A stretch of DNA of 64,000 nucleotides from Bdellovibrionales bacterium. Its GTDB lineage: Bacteria > Bdellovibrionota > Bacteriovoracia > Bacteriovoracales > Bacteriovoracaceae. The stretch spans positions 1 through 64,000 of the forward strand of contig JABGUH010000027.1 in assembly GCA_018646675.1 (NCBI GenBank). The letters run 5' to 3'. The notes beneath the pieces were generated by a model that did not search any database, had not been told where the DNA came from, and worked only from the letters and a program-made list of their open reading frames with translations. Positions 53,174 through 62,813 of this stretch are shown one piece after another. The translations under genes and the position numbers were made by a program. The stretch's first letter is position 1; the number at the start of each line of letters is the position of its first letter.

Positions 53174-55176
53174 TGGCCAACTTTCAACTTGAGACAGAGA
53201 TGAAGCCTGCCGGAGATCAGCAGGTGGCAATTGCTCAGTTGGTCAACGGACTAAAAAACGAGAGTAGATTTCAGACGCTGTTAGGAGTGACGGGTTCCGG
53301 TAAGACATTTACCGTTGCCAATGTAATTCAACAGCAGGGCAAGCGTACCTTGGTGCTTGCTCACAATAAGACTTTGGCCGCCCAGCTCTATGCTGAATTT
53401 AAAGAGCTTTTTCCCCACAATGCAGTCGAGTATTTTGTCTCCTACTATGACTACTATCAACCGGAAGCCTATGTTCCCGGATCAGATACCTATATTGAAA
53501 AGGACTCATCTATTAACGATCAGATTGATAAGCTTCGACATTCGGCAACTCGGTCGTTATTAATGCGCGATGATGTCATCGTAGTTGCCAGCGTAAGCTG
53601 TATCTATGGAATTGGATCACCAGATGAGTATGAATCACAGAAAGTTGAACTTCTAGTTGGAGACAGTATTGGTCGAGATGAATTGCTGCGAGGATTAGTA
53701 GCGATTCAGTATCAACGTAATGACATCGACTTTAATCGCGGAACTTTTAGAGTGCGGGGAGATCTGATTGAGATCTTTCCTGCTCATGAGGATAGTAATG
53801 TTGTTAGGGTGGAGCTTTTTGATCAGCAGGTAGAGGGTATCTCGATAGTTGATCCACTGCGGGGCCGTATGATCACTTCCTTGCAGCAGGTTACAATCTA
53901 TCCTAAATCACACTATGTGGTTGGTGCTAGTAAAATGCAACTGGCCCTGAAAACAATTCGCCAAGAGTTACGTGAGAGGTTACAGGAATTAAAAGCGCAG
54001 AATAAGATGGTTGAATATCAGCGGTTAGAACAGCGAACACTCTATGATTTAGAGATGATGGAGGAGATGAATTTTTGTAACGGAATTGAGAACTACTCCC
54101 GCCATCTGACCGGTCTTCCAAAGGGATCACCACCGCCAACGCTAATTGATTTTTTTAAACGGGACTTTTTACTAATCATAGATGAATCCCATATTACCAT
54201 CTCTCAAGTGGGAGGAATGTTTCGAGGTGATCGATCTCGAAAAGAGACACTGGTCAATCATGGGTTTCGTCTACCCAGTGCGCTTGATAATCGGCCGCTG
54301 AACTTTGAAGAGTTTGAGCAGCGTTTGGATCAGGTTATTTATCTGTCAGCCACTCCAGGTGATTTTGAGCTAAAGCGGTGTAATGGTGAGTATATTTCGC
54401 AAATTATCCGGCCAACAGGGTTATTGGACCCAATTGTTGAGTTGCGTGATGCAACTAACCAGGTTGATGATTTGTTACTTGAGTGTAAAAAAATAGTTAA
54501 GAGTGGTTGTCGAGTTTTGATTACTACTTTGACCAAAAGGTTGTCAGAGGATTTGACTACTTACTATCAAGGATGTGGATTAAAGGTAAAGTATCTCCAC
54601 TCAGATATTGACGCTCTGGAGCGTGTAGAGATCATTCAAGAGTTACGTGCTGGTAAGTTTGATCTTCTCGTGGGAATCAACCTCTTGCGAGAGGGGTTGG
54701 ATATCCCTGAGGTTAGCTTGGTTGCAATATTGGATGCGGATAAAGAGGGATTCCTCCGCTCTGCTCGCTCTTTAATTCAGACGATTGGACGTGCTGCTCG
54801 TAATGCAAATGGACGGGTAATTCTTTATGCTTACAAGACGACTAAAAGTATGCAGGTCGCAATGGATGAAACTGCTCAGCGACGTAGTTTACAGCAAGAT
54901 TATAATCTTGAGCATGGAATAACCCCCCAAACCATCTCCAAGCGGATTGGAGGCGGTGTGATGGACACCCTGAGTGGCACAGCTCGTCAGGAAAATATTC
55001 CCTCTAAAGAAAAAATAGTAGAAGTTAAAAAATATCATTCGATTGAAGAAGTTGAAGCAGTAATTGGGAAATTACAAGAGAAAATGCGACGTGCCAGTAG
55101 ACGTCAAGAGTATGAGCGGGCAGCTATATTTAGAGATGAAATTAAGAACTTGACTGAATTGCTAATTCTTCTTTAA
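53173..55176 (+). CDS. uvrB: Excinuclease ABC subunit B
   Basis: 667 residues from the ATG at 53173, overlapping the tadA stop. Walker A GVTGSGKT, the beta-hairpin region [20 protein letters not shown], the [20 protein letters not shown] box and helicase motif VI ([16 protein letters not shown]) are present. The C-terminal UVR domain ([20 protein letters not shown]) contacts UvrC. It verifies damage in nucleotide excision repair. Confidence 0.97.
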   Translation: MANFQLETEMKPAGDQQVAIAQLVNGLKNESRFQTLLGVTGSGKTFTVANVIQQQGKRTLVLAHNKTLAAQLYAEFKELFPHNAVEYFVSYYDYYQPEAYVPGSDTYIEKDSSINDQIDKLRHSATRSLLMRDDVIVVASVSCIYGIGSPDEYESQKVELLVGDSIGRDELLRGLVAIQYQRNDIDFNRGTFRVRGDLIEIFPAHEDSNVVRVELFDQQVEGISIVDPLRGRMITSLQQVTIYPKSHYVVGASKMQLALKTIRQELRERLQELKAQNKMVEYQRLEQRTLYDLEMMEEMNFCNGIENYSRHLTGLPKGSPPPTLIDFFKRDFLLIIDESHITISQVGGMFRGDRSRKETLVNHGFRLPSALDNRPLNFEEFEQRLDQVIYLSATPGDFELKRCNGEYISQIIRPTGLLDPIVELRDATNQVDDLLLECKKIVKSGCRVLITTLTKRLSEDLTTYYQGCGLKVKYLHSDIDALERVEIIQELRAGKFDLLVGINLLREGLDIPEVSLVAILDADKEGFLRSARSLIQTIGRAARNANGRVILYAYKTTKSMQVAMDETAQRRSLQQDYNLEHGITPQTISKRIGGGVMDTLSGTARQENIPSKEKIVEVKKYHSIEEVEAVIGKLQEKMRRASRRQEYERAAIFRDEIKNLTELLILL

Positions 55177-55228
55177 TCGATGGTTAAAAGTGTTTTGTGA
55201 TTATACAGAAGCAGTTTAAGGTATAAAT

Positions 55229-56869
55229 ATGATAAATGATGCCGATGGAAAATATAAGGAGATACTGGTTATTGGTCGGCACGTTAAGCGGGCCAGTGCA
55301 ATCAGTCTTGAGCTATTGTCGATGGGGCATGCGGTTCAAAGTGCTATAAATGTAGAGCACGCACTTTCGTTACTCGAAAGTGTCGATTTTGATTGTGTCA
55401 TAATGGAGATCCATCCACAAAATATTGATGGAAGTATTGCAGTCCTGCACTTTATTCAGAGCGGAGGTAGATCAGATCGAAATCGCAATCTTTCAATTAT
55501 CGGTCTCGGCACCCAGCCTGACTATAACTACTCCTCCATCCAAAGAGATTATCCAATTATTTATAAAATTATTCCATCGACAGTTGATATAAAAAATTTG
55601 TGTCAGCAGGTGCTTAAATTGCCAACTAGACGAGTATTGGTTGTAGATGATGATTCAGAATTTCATCTTTTGGTGAAACGGGAGCTGGAGGCGGGTGGAT
55701 TTGCCATGTCTTGGGCCCCAGATGTAGAAAAGGCGATAGAGCTGCTTGAGACGAAACAATTTATGTGCATGATAATGGATATTATTCTAGGAGTAAATAA
55801 AACCAGCCAGCCACTTGTGCAGTACCTAAAACAGAGAACCTATCATGATTTAAATTTTGGTCTTCCGGTGCTGGTAACCAGTGCTCATATTAATAATGAG
55901 CAAGCTACCTCTATTATGAAAAATGGGACGATGATTTTCGGGGTGGTAAAAAAGCCGTCTTTAAGCGGAGAGTTTGTTAGGTCTGTTAACCATATATTTA
56001 ATTTTTATGCTTATGGCTGGATGGATAAATTATCCCCATCTTTTGATGATAAAATTGAAAATCAACTGCCAGTTGTAGATCAAAGAGTTGAGGCAATTCA
56101 TAAGTTGATTTTAAATATCTTAGATCGTGGCGAGGATAACTATCTAGACCAAATTGAGATCTATTTGAAAAAACTACAGACAGTGGATCTCGCTCTTGGT
56201 GATTTAGAAACAGATATTTTGCCAACAACTGTTGACGGAGAAGAGACTGATCAAATACCGGAAGAGGCAGATTTGTTATATGGCATAAATGACGATAAGG
56301 CAGAGCGTTTTGAAGCTCAAAAGGCAGGAGCTATTTATGATTCCCAAATTAATGATACCACTATCAATAACATATTAAAAAAGAATACCAATGTTAAAAA
56401 TATAAATGGATTGACTCCGCTGATGATCTACTGCTCACAGGGGAATCTAGATATTTCTAGAAAATTAGTTAAGAGAGGGGCGCAAATTAATAAATTGAAT
56501 AAAAGTGGACAGTGCTGTCTACACTTCGCAGCACGTTCCGGTAATCCAGAGCTGGTGGCATATTTGCTGGATCACAATGCCGCTATTAATCGCAAAGATA
56601 TTAATCGGCAGGAACCAATATATAAGTCAGTAATCAGTCGTAGTGTTGAGACGGTTCAATTGCTCATCTCTCGGGGAGCTAAACTAAATAATTTGGTTGA
56701 AGGTCGCACTCTGTTGATGATTGCTTTTGAAATGAACGATGATCAGATTTTTAAAGTTTTATTGGATGCAGGAGCCGATACTGAGTTGATTGGCTCACAT
56801 GATAAGACGATTCATCAGTTGGTTAAAGAGAGTAAAAACAAAAAAATGATTAAAATATTGGCCGGCTAA
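55229..56869 (+). CDS. Tandem receiver-domain protein with C-terminal ankyrin repeats
   Basis: 546 residues. The first receiver-like domain (~10-125) is degenerate: the acidic pocket is lost and the phosphoacceptor place is Glu60 (CVIMEIH). The second (~135-255) is complete: Asp140-142, phosphoacceptor Asp184, Ser218 and Lys241. An ~110-residue helical linker follows, then about four ankyrin repeats (~392-546; NGLTPLMIYCSQGNLDISRK, GQCCLHFAARSGNPELVAYL). Ankyrin repeats bind proteins, so phosphorylation may switch a protein interaction. No histidine kinase lies nearby. It overlaps the end of the convergent ygfK by four bases. Confidence 0.85.
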   Translation: MINDADGKYKEILVIGRHVKRASAISLELLSMGHAVQSAINVEHALSLLESVDFDCVIMEIHPQNIDGSIAVLHFIQSGGRSDRNRNLSIIGLGTQPDYNYSSIQRDYPIIYKIIPSTVDIKNLCQQVLKLPTRRVLVVDDDSEFHLLVKRELEAGGFAMSWAPDVEKAIELLETKQFMCMIMDIILGVNKTSQPLVQYLKQRTYHDLNFGLPVLVTSAHINNEQATSIMKNGTMIFGVVKKPSLSGEFVRSVNHIFNFYAYGWMDKLSPSFDDKIENQLPVVDQRVEAIHKLILNILDRGEDNYLDQIEIYLKKLQTVDLALGDLETDILPTTVDGEETDQIPEEADLLYGINDDKAERFEAQKAGAIYDSQINDTTINNILKKNTNVKNINGLTPLMIYCSQGNLDISRKLVKRGAQINKLNKSGQCCLHFAARSGNPELVAYLLDHNAAINRKDINRQEPIYKSVISRSVETVQLLISRGAKLNNLVEGRTLLMIAFEMNDDQIFKVLLDAGADTELIGSHDKTIHQLVKESKNKKMIKILAG

Positions 56870-59800
56870 TCATTGTCGTACGGCTCAAATAGGTAGTCGT
56901 GGTCTTTAAGCAGTGCTGTTTTAATAGTATTAAAGTAGGTCCACTCCTGACTACTACTCTTTGCTAGTAGGACACTCTTTCCATCTTTCTTATAGAATAA
57001 TTTAGTTTTATTACTAGTAACTCTTTGCAGATAAAAAGCATTTTTACTTTCCAATTCAAAGGCTTCCTTGCTTAAAAACAGTCTAGGTTTATCTATGTAG
57101 GGAGCGCCAGCAGTAGGGCAAAAGGTGGCACAGTTGCCACACTCGTTGCAGAAGTCAGCAATGTTTAAGGTTTGAAATCGCTGTTGGCACGGAGAGTCGG
57201 CAGCATCAGGGTCAACTTGGTAGGAGATATTTGCTCGGTTTGGGCAGACCGTTACGCACTGATTACAAAGTTCATCACAGTAGAGACAGCGCTTTGCTTC
57301 ACTTATGGCCTCTTCTTCGCTAATTAAAGTAGAGGTCGGAAGAAAGTCAGATGGAGCGGTTAAAGGAGCACTAACTGTTTGAGGTAGTGGATAGCGTCTG
57401 CTGCGAGCTTGAATAAAATCTACATCAGATTGCTCCTTAGTTGGCAGTTGCTCGAGATAAGGGGTAAAACCCTCCTGTTTGGAAATGATATAGGCTACCT
57501 CTTTGCCATCAGCGACTGCTTGAATGATAGATGAGCCTCCGCGAAAAAGATCACCACCCATAAAAATCTTGGGGTCACTGGTCTGGAAAGGGTGGTCAGC
57601 AGACTCTTGTAAGGATAGTTTAGCTGGTAGAAAATCGGCAATGACTCCTTGGCCAATCGCCTTTACAATGAAGGTAGTCTTTATTTCAAAATAAGAGTCA
57701 GGGATTGGACTAACTCCATACCGTCCCGAGCGGTCAGGATTCTCATTTAGTGACATTTTTTGACAGCGGATGCCTGTTACTTTGCCATTCTGAGTTATTA
57801 TCTCCTGAGGGGCGGCCAGTTGAATAACTTTTACCCCCTCATTTAAAAGATCCTCGATCTCCTCTTGATAGGCTGGCATTTGCTCAATTGTGCGGCGATA
57901 GAGCAGGGTCGGGGGATGTTCTGGGGGCATCAAACGACGGGCGGTTCTGGCCGCATCAATTGCAGAGTTGCCCCCTCCAATAATAACGGCATCATTGGGT
58001 AGAGATTTTAGGTTTTGTTGTTTGACATCTTTTAAAAAAGAGAGGAAGTCGTGACAGCCAGCACTCTCTTCTTCGGGAATATTCAGATCGAGGGATCTGG
58101 CGGCACCCATTGCTAAGTAGATGTAGTTAACCCGATCATAGAGATCCATAAACTGCTTAGTATCTGCTATTTTGTGGTCGTAGTGGATTTTCACGCCTAA
58201 TTTTTTAACTCTTTCGATATCCAATTCAACTTCACTCTTACTTAGACGAAAGTCGGGAATGGCGTAGCTTAACATTCCACCTGCTTGGGAGTTAGATTCA
58301 AATAGCTCAACCTTAAATCCCTCCAAGGCAAGAAAGTAGGCTGCACTTAAGCCGCTGGGGCCGGCACCAACAATTGCCACATGGATATCTAGATCTCGTA
58401 GGGGGGCCATCGCCTCTCCCTGTTGTTCGTAATTGGCGATGAAGTGTTTAATCCGTCTAATCTGTAAGGGACGGTCATAGTTTACGCGGGTACACTGCTC
58501 TTGACAGAGATGGTCACATGCCATCCCGGTGGAGTTGGGAAGTGGATTTGAGCTACGGATGACCTTAAGTGCCTCCGCAAATCTCTTTTGTCCCGTTAGG
58601 TAGAGATAGGTGGGAATGTCTTGAGTGGTTGCACACCCCTCTTGGCAGGGGGCCGAGATACAGTCAAACAGTCCAAGTTGACGACTATTTTTTATACTAT
58701 TACCTGGGGTGTTGTTCTTATGATATAGATGGATTGAGCTACGAACATAGTCATCTAAATAATCTGCCCTCTGAATAGCTGGTCGGGCCAGATCTGCGAT
58801 TGAGCTAATATTTTCCTTTTGCATCTGCTCCTTTAGTACTGTTATATACTGCACCAGTCGCTCATAGCCACCTGGTTTCAGTAGGTCAGAGCAAACGGTT
58901 AAAGGTTTGATGTTGCCCTTTAGTAAAGGGTAGGTGTTAAATGCATCAATCCCTGCAGAAAATGAAATATCCATATCACCACTAAAAATTTGTTGTATTT
59001 TACTGGCAAGTTTGACTGCCAATGGGTGAAGGGGGCGGCCGGAGAGATAGCTATGTTGATTTCCTGTTGGGAAAACATCTTTACTATTTATAACCTCCAA
59101 GGTGTTTGTCAGTTTAATTGAAAAAGCCACTCCCTTTTGCTGAGCAAGAGTAGTTAGATTTTCTAAGATTTTTATACAGTCTGGATATTTTAAATCATGC
59201 TCAAATGCTTGGTCGGGAATGATTACATTTTTGTAACCCAAACGATTGTTGATGACATCTCGGATCTCATCTGCTCCCAGTAGGGTTGGGTTGAGCTTGA
59301 TGGTGGTGTCCACTTCCATCTGTTCGATTAGGTAGCGTCCTATTTTCTCTATCTCATCAGATGGACATCCATGCATAGTTGATAGGGTAATATTATTTGA
59401 GATCTGAGTTGGGATATTAAGTTGATCCAATTGAGGATATAGTGGATGTAAACTTGTTAAGCGTTCTGCCAGTTCAGTCGAGCAGTTTTGCATCCTTTTG
59501 ATAAATCGTTGGACGTTTTCACTTAAAATCCCTTTTAGATCATATCCGATACTCATATTGAAGATGGCTCCGAGGTGGCCATCCTGCCTAGTAAGCTTTA
59601 ACTCTTTTTGGAGTAAGTGGATCATAACCCAGGCATTTAGATACTGATCAAATGATTGATCTAGAGTTAACTCTTGGGACCATTCGCAGTTATATCCCTC
59701 TTGCTCCATGTCAATGCAGGGTTTATCAATTTCCAGCTGATCTAGAGTTTGTACTGTTTTTAACTCAATATAGCGGGCACCACACAACCAGGATGATATT

Positions 59801-60012
59801 ATATTCTGAGCTAGTTGTGTATGAGGCCCTGCAGCGACCCCTAAGGGTGTTTCGAGCGGTTGGCCATAGCGGGAAAACTCCAATTGCGGATGGTCAGCAG
59901 GGTTAAAGAAGCTGTGACGGGAAATCCCAAAAATTGAATTTTGTGATTTAAGTTCGCCACTTACCATCTGGAATAGTTGTTTAATATTTAGTGGAATCAT
60001 TTGGTCAGCCAT
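56866..60012 (-). CDS. ygfK: YgfK-type iron-sulfur flavoprotein oxidoreductase
   Basis: 1048 residues, close to E. coli YgfK in length and order. The N-terminal dihydropyrimidine/DHO dehydrogenase-like half holds TPLGVAAGPHTQLAQNI, VTLSTMHGCPS-type NITLSTMHGCPSDEIE and VKLNPTLLG-like TIKLNPTLLG. The GltD-like middle has a cysteine pair CQEGCATTQDIP and CDHLCQEQCTRVNYD, then two nucleotide folds (IVGAGPSGLSAAYF; VIIGGGNSAIDAART). The C-terminus adds two 4Fe-4S ferredoxin motifs (CLYCDELCNQCVTVCPN; CNECGNCATFCP). The E. coli protein is only called a putative selenate reductase subunit. The reaction here is unknown. Confidence 0.85.
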   Translation of the reverse strand: MADQMIPLNIKQLFQMVSGELKSQNSIFGISRHSFFNPADHPQLEFSRYGQPLETPLGVAAGPHTQLAQNIISSWLCGARYIELKTVQTLDQLEIDKPCIDMEQEGYNCEWSQELTLDQSFDQYLNAWVMIHLLQKELKLTRQDGHLGAIFNMSIGYDLKGILSENVQRFIKRMQNCSTELAERLTSLHPLYPQLDQLNIPTQISNNITLSTMHGCPSDEIEKIGRYLIEQMEVDTTIKLNPTLLGADEIRDVINNRLGYKNVIIPDQAFEHDLKYPDCIKILENLTTLAQQKGVAFSIKLTNTLEVINSKDVFPTGNQHSYLSGRPLHPLAVKLASKIQQIFSGDMDISFSAGIDAFNTYPLLKGNIKPLTVCSDLLKPGGYERLVQYITVLKEQMQKENISSIADLARPAIQRADYLDDYVRSSIHLYHKNNTPGNSIKNSRQLGLFDCISAPCQEGCATTQDIPTYLYLTGQKRFAEALKVIRSSNPLPNSTGMACDHLCQEQCTRVNYDRPLQIRRIKHFIANYEQQGEAMAPLRDLDIHVAIVGAGPSGLSAAYFLALEGFKVELFESNSQAGGMLSYAIPDFRLSKSEVELDIERVKKLGVKIHYDHKIADTKQFMDLYDRVNYIYLAMGAARSLDLNIPEEESAGCHDFLSFLKDVKQQNLKSLPNDAVIIGGGNSAIDAARTARRLMPPEHPPTLLYRRTIEQMPAYQEEIEDLLNEGVKVIQLAAPQEIITQNGKVTGIRCQKMSLNENPDRSGRYGVSPIPDSYFEIKTTFIVKAIGQGVIADFLPAKLSLQESADHPFQTSDPKIFMGGDLFRGGSSIIQAVADGKEVAYIISKQEGFTPYLEQLPTKEQSDVDFIQARSRRYPLPQTVSAPLTAPSDFLPTSTLISEEEAISEAKRCLYCDELCNQCVTVCPNRANISYQVDPDAADSPCQQRFQTLNIADFCNECGNCATFCPTAGAPYIDKPRLFLSKEAFELESKNAFYLQRVTSNKTKLFYKKDGKSVLLAKSSSQEWTYFNTIKTALLKDHDYLFEPYDND

Positions 60013-60110
60013 TATTAACCTCTGTCATGATTGATCTTTAGCCAATAGGACAATATTATAGTTACTCAGAGTTGTTAAGAGGATATCTGACAAGTAAGGG
60101 GAAGAAGCGA

Positions 60111-60674
60111 ATGAGAAAGGTGATTATTACTCTTTTGGTCCTGTTATTTACCTTCAGTAGTGGTTTTGCCATGACAGTGGCAGGGGTAACAATCCCGGCC
60201 ATCTCTCAAGTTGGAAATGAGAAATTGGTTTTAAATGGAGTGGGCATTCGTAAAGCAACATGGTTTAAGGTTAAGGTCTATGTGGGGGCACTTTACGTAG
60301 CAGAGAGATCAAACAATGCTGACAGTATATTAAAATCAGGCAGTGCAAAATTTCTAACCATGCAGTTTGTTCGTGATGTCTCCGCTCAAAAGTTACGTAA
60401 TGGTTGGAGTGAAGCCTTCGGCAACGCGCTGCGGGATGATGGACCTTTAAAGAAGCAGTTGCAACCAAAGATTGAACAGTTTAACTCTCATATGCCAGAC
60501 ATAAAGGATGGAGAGAGAATTGAGCTGACATTCCATTCTGACCGAGTTGAATTTGTGATTACTAAGCAGAAACCGGTAGTGATCAAGGGGAAGCACTTCT
60601 CGCGCGCGCTGCTTTCAGTCTGGTTTATTAATGCTTTAGACGAAGGTCTTCGTGACGGATTGTTAGGGAAGTAA
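60111..60674 (+). CDS. Secreted chalcone isomerase-like protein
   Basis: 187 residues from the ATG at 60111 (GGGGAAGAAG upstream); an in-frame ATG at 60072 precedes a basic stretch. A signal peptide (~1-20, LLFTFSSGFA) is followed by the CHI-like fold: ISQVGNEKLVLNGVGIRKAT, FKVKVYVGALYVAE and DGERIELTFHSDRVEFVI. Bacterial members are periplasmic lipid- or fatty-acid-binding proteins rather than flavonoid enzymes. It heads the cluster with SpoIID and the amidase. Confidence 0.8.
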   Translation: MRKVIITLLVLLFTFSSGFAMTVAGVTIPAISQVGNEKLVLNGVGIRKATWFKVKVYVGALYVAERSNNADSILKSGSAKFLTMQFVRDVSAQKLRNGWSEAFGNALRDDGPLKKQLQPKIEQFNSHMPDIKDGERIELTFHSDRVEFVITKQKPVVIKGKHFSRALLSVWFINALDEGLRDGLLGK

Positions 60675-60785
60675 CTCTCGTCGCGAGCAGATTTGCTCGT
60701 TGCATTAAGAAGCAAAGCAGCTTAAAATACTCTAATATTTGTAAATGTCATCTTTTCATGGAGGAAGAGAGTCCTGTTTAGTCAA

Positions 60786-61991
60786 TTGAAGCTTTTCCGA
60801 TTTTTCTATCTTGCTCTATTTTCTAGTCTAATTCTAGTGGGAGTAGAGGCAAAAATCAGAGTAAAGAGAAGAAGTGCTAATAGAAAAATCCCCATGGTTA
60901 GAGTCCTAATCGGCAAGGGGTTGGCCAATCTAACTGTCACTGGCAATGGATTGAGTCGCAAGTTACTGTCAGGAGTACCCAAAAGCTATCGTGGATATAA
61001 GAGTATCTTGTTTCGATGTGGCAGTGGCCAACGTTTACAGTCTACCGGTAATTTGCAGTCACGTCTTTTAGCTTCAGTCTCTGTTTCTAAAGGTGAAATT
61101 CAGTGGAATCTCCATGGCCCTTATCGGGGAGTACTGCATCTGGCCGGTATTAAAGGCAGTAGTGGGTGTGATCTGATTAACGAGGTTGATCTTGAAACTT
61201 ATTTAGAATCGTTACTGTCAAACGAGATGAATGCTAAGTGGCCGATAGAGGTGCTGAAAGCACAAGCTGTAGCGGCCCGTAGCTATGCTTACTTTAAAAT
61301 GAAAAATCAGGAGCAGCTTAAGAGATACAATTTAGATAGTCAGACGCTCTACCATTTGGAGAATTCAGAGCGGGACCAAGTGGCAGGTGATTACAGTTTT
61401 GTCACCCCTCGGACTAAGATTGCTGCCGGCCAGACCAGAGGTGAGATATTAGTTGGTAAACAGGATAACGAGTTGACGCCCATCTTTTTTCACGCCAAAT
61501 GTGGTGGTAGAACTATGATTCCACAGTTGGTTTGGGGAAATCGGGTGGGGAGTTATTCACAAGTGGAGTGTCCCTTTTGTCATCAACATGGTAAACGAGA
61601 TTGGAGTCAGAGCATCTCCCTGAAACAGTTTCGACGATTTTTATCTTGGGTGGTACGTAAAGAGATGGGGGGAGAGAGGGCTAAGCTGGAGGGGAAGATT
61701 ACCCTGTTACCCGATAGCACTGCTTCAGATCGGTTAAGAATCTATCTTGGCCCACAGCTCTATCTGTTAGAGAAGCCGATGTTACGCCGCTATTTTGGCC
61801 GCAAAATCTTTTCATCCAACAATTTCATGCTTGTTATTCAGAATAATCGGATTAAAATTTCAGGTCGAGGATTAGGGCATGGTGTGGGGATGTGTCAATT
61901 AGGTGCTTTGGATCTTGCTCAGCAGGGATGGGGTTATCGCCAGATACTATCATACTACTTTCCGTTGCATAAATTGCAGTTAGCATATTAA
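60786..61991 (+). CDS. SpoIID/LytB-family peptidoglycan lytic transglycosylase
   Basis: 401 residues with a signal peptide (~1-22). The SpoIID domain has VDLETYLESLLSNEMNAKW with the presumed catalytic Glu147, then LKAQAVAARSYAYFKM and a C-terminal GRGLGHGVGMCQLGALDLAQ. Bacillus SpoIID cuts denuded glycan strands left by an amidase, and the amidase here is the next gene. The start codon is TTG; the GGAGG lies about 21 bases upstream, so a CTG at 60774 with better spacing is a possible alternative. No sporulation genes other than spoVR exist here. Confidence 0.85.
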   Translation: MKLFRFFYLALFSSLILVGVEAKIRVKRRSANRKIPMVRVLIGKGLANLTVTGNGLSRKLLSGVPKSYRGYKSILFRCGSGQRLQSTGNLQSRLLASVSVSKGEIQWNLHGPYRGVLHLAGIKGSSGCDLINEVDLETYLESLLSNEMNAKWPIEVLKAQAVAARSYAYFKMKNQEQLKRYNLDSQTLYHLENSERDQVAGDYSFVTPRTKIAAGQTRGEILVGKQDNELTPIFFHAKCGGRTMIPQLVWGNRVGSYSQVECPFCHQHGKRDWSQSISLKQFRRFLSWVVRKEMGGERAKLEGKITLLPDSTASDRLRIYLGPQLYLLEKPMLRRYFGRKIFSSNNFMLVIQNNRIKISGRGLGHGVGMCQLGALDLAQQGWGYRQILSYYFPLHKLQLAY

Positions 61992-62009
61992 TATGATGAC
62001 GACTAAAGA

Positions 62010-62813
62010 TTGAAGGAAGGGATTATCGCCAAATCATCCACCTGTTTCACTATTTTACTTTGCATTTTCTACTGGTCTAATATTCAGTCAGCGACAATTT
62101 TAATTGATCCTGGTCATGGTGGTGATGATTATGGGGCGATGTCTCAATGGGTAGTGGAGAAGAGCGATAAGTATGGGGATCGCAAGTTTAAGGTCTATGA
62201 GAAAGATTTAGCGTTAGAGATTGCCAAGTTAGTAAAAAAACGGCTTGCTAAAAGATATAGCGTCTTTTTAACGCGCAGTATTGATAGGCAGATCTCTTTG
62301 GAAGAGCGGGCGGCGATGGCCAGTAAGGTTAAGGCGGATATTTTTGTCTCTATCCATGTCAACTCTAGTAAGAGTGCTCAATCAAAAGGTGTAGAGACAT
62401 ATTTCCTAGACAATCACGACGATCAAGCGGTTAAAAAAGTGGAGACGGTTGAAAATCGGGGATTGCAAGGAGAGGAGTTAGTCATTCGGCAGATTATTAT
62501 TGATCTGATGGTTAATAAGAGTGAGGTTAGATCCAAGCGGTTGGCCCAAGCCATTCATGGGCAGGTGGCCAAAAGGGTGGTAAAAAAGTATAAGATGCGT
62601 GATCGAGGTGTCAAAGGGGGAATCTTCTATGTTCTTGCTCTGACCAAGATACCCGCCGCACTGCTTGAGGTGGGTTTTATCTCCAACGCTCAGGAGACAG
62701 CAATTATTCGATCGGGTAATTTTCAACAGGAGTACGCTGCGGCGATCGTTGCCGGTATTGATAGTTACTTCATGAAACTAAAAGGTGGCGATGCAACGGT
62801 TCCTCTCTTTTAA
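62010..62813 (+). CDS. N-acetylmuramoyl-L-alanine amidase (Amidase_3)
   Basis: 267 residues with a signal peptide (~1-27). The zinc ligands of the AmiA/AmiC-type fold are present: His36 in IDPGHGGDD, Glu64 in VYEKDLALE, His116 in SIHVNSS and catalytic Glu220 in LLEVGFISN. There is an inserted stretch between the second and third motif (~125-195) that may be the regulatory helix. It strips stem peptides from glycan. The TTG start has no ribosome site before it; AAGGAAGGG lies just after it, so the true start may be downstream at a non-standard codon. Confidence 0.9.
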   Translation: MKEGIIAKSSTCFTILLCIFYWSNIQSATILIDPGHGGDDYGAMSQWVVEKSDKYGDRKFKVYEKDLALEIAKLVKKRLAKRYSVFLTRSIDRQISLEERAAMASKVKADIFVSIHVNSSKSAQSKGVETYFLDNHDDQAVKKVETVENRGLQGEELVIRQIIIDLMVNKSEVRSKRLAQAIHGQVAKRVVKKYKMRDRGVKGGIFYVLALTKIPAALLEVGFISNAQETAIIRSGNFQQEYAAAIVAGIDSYFMKLKGGDATVPLF

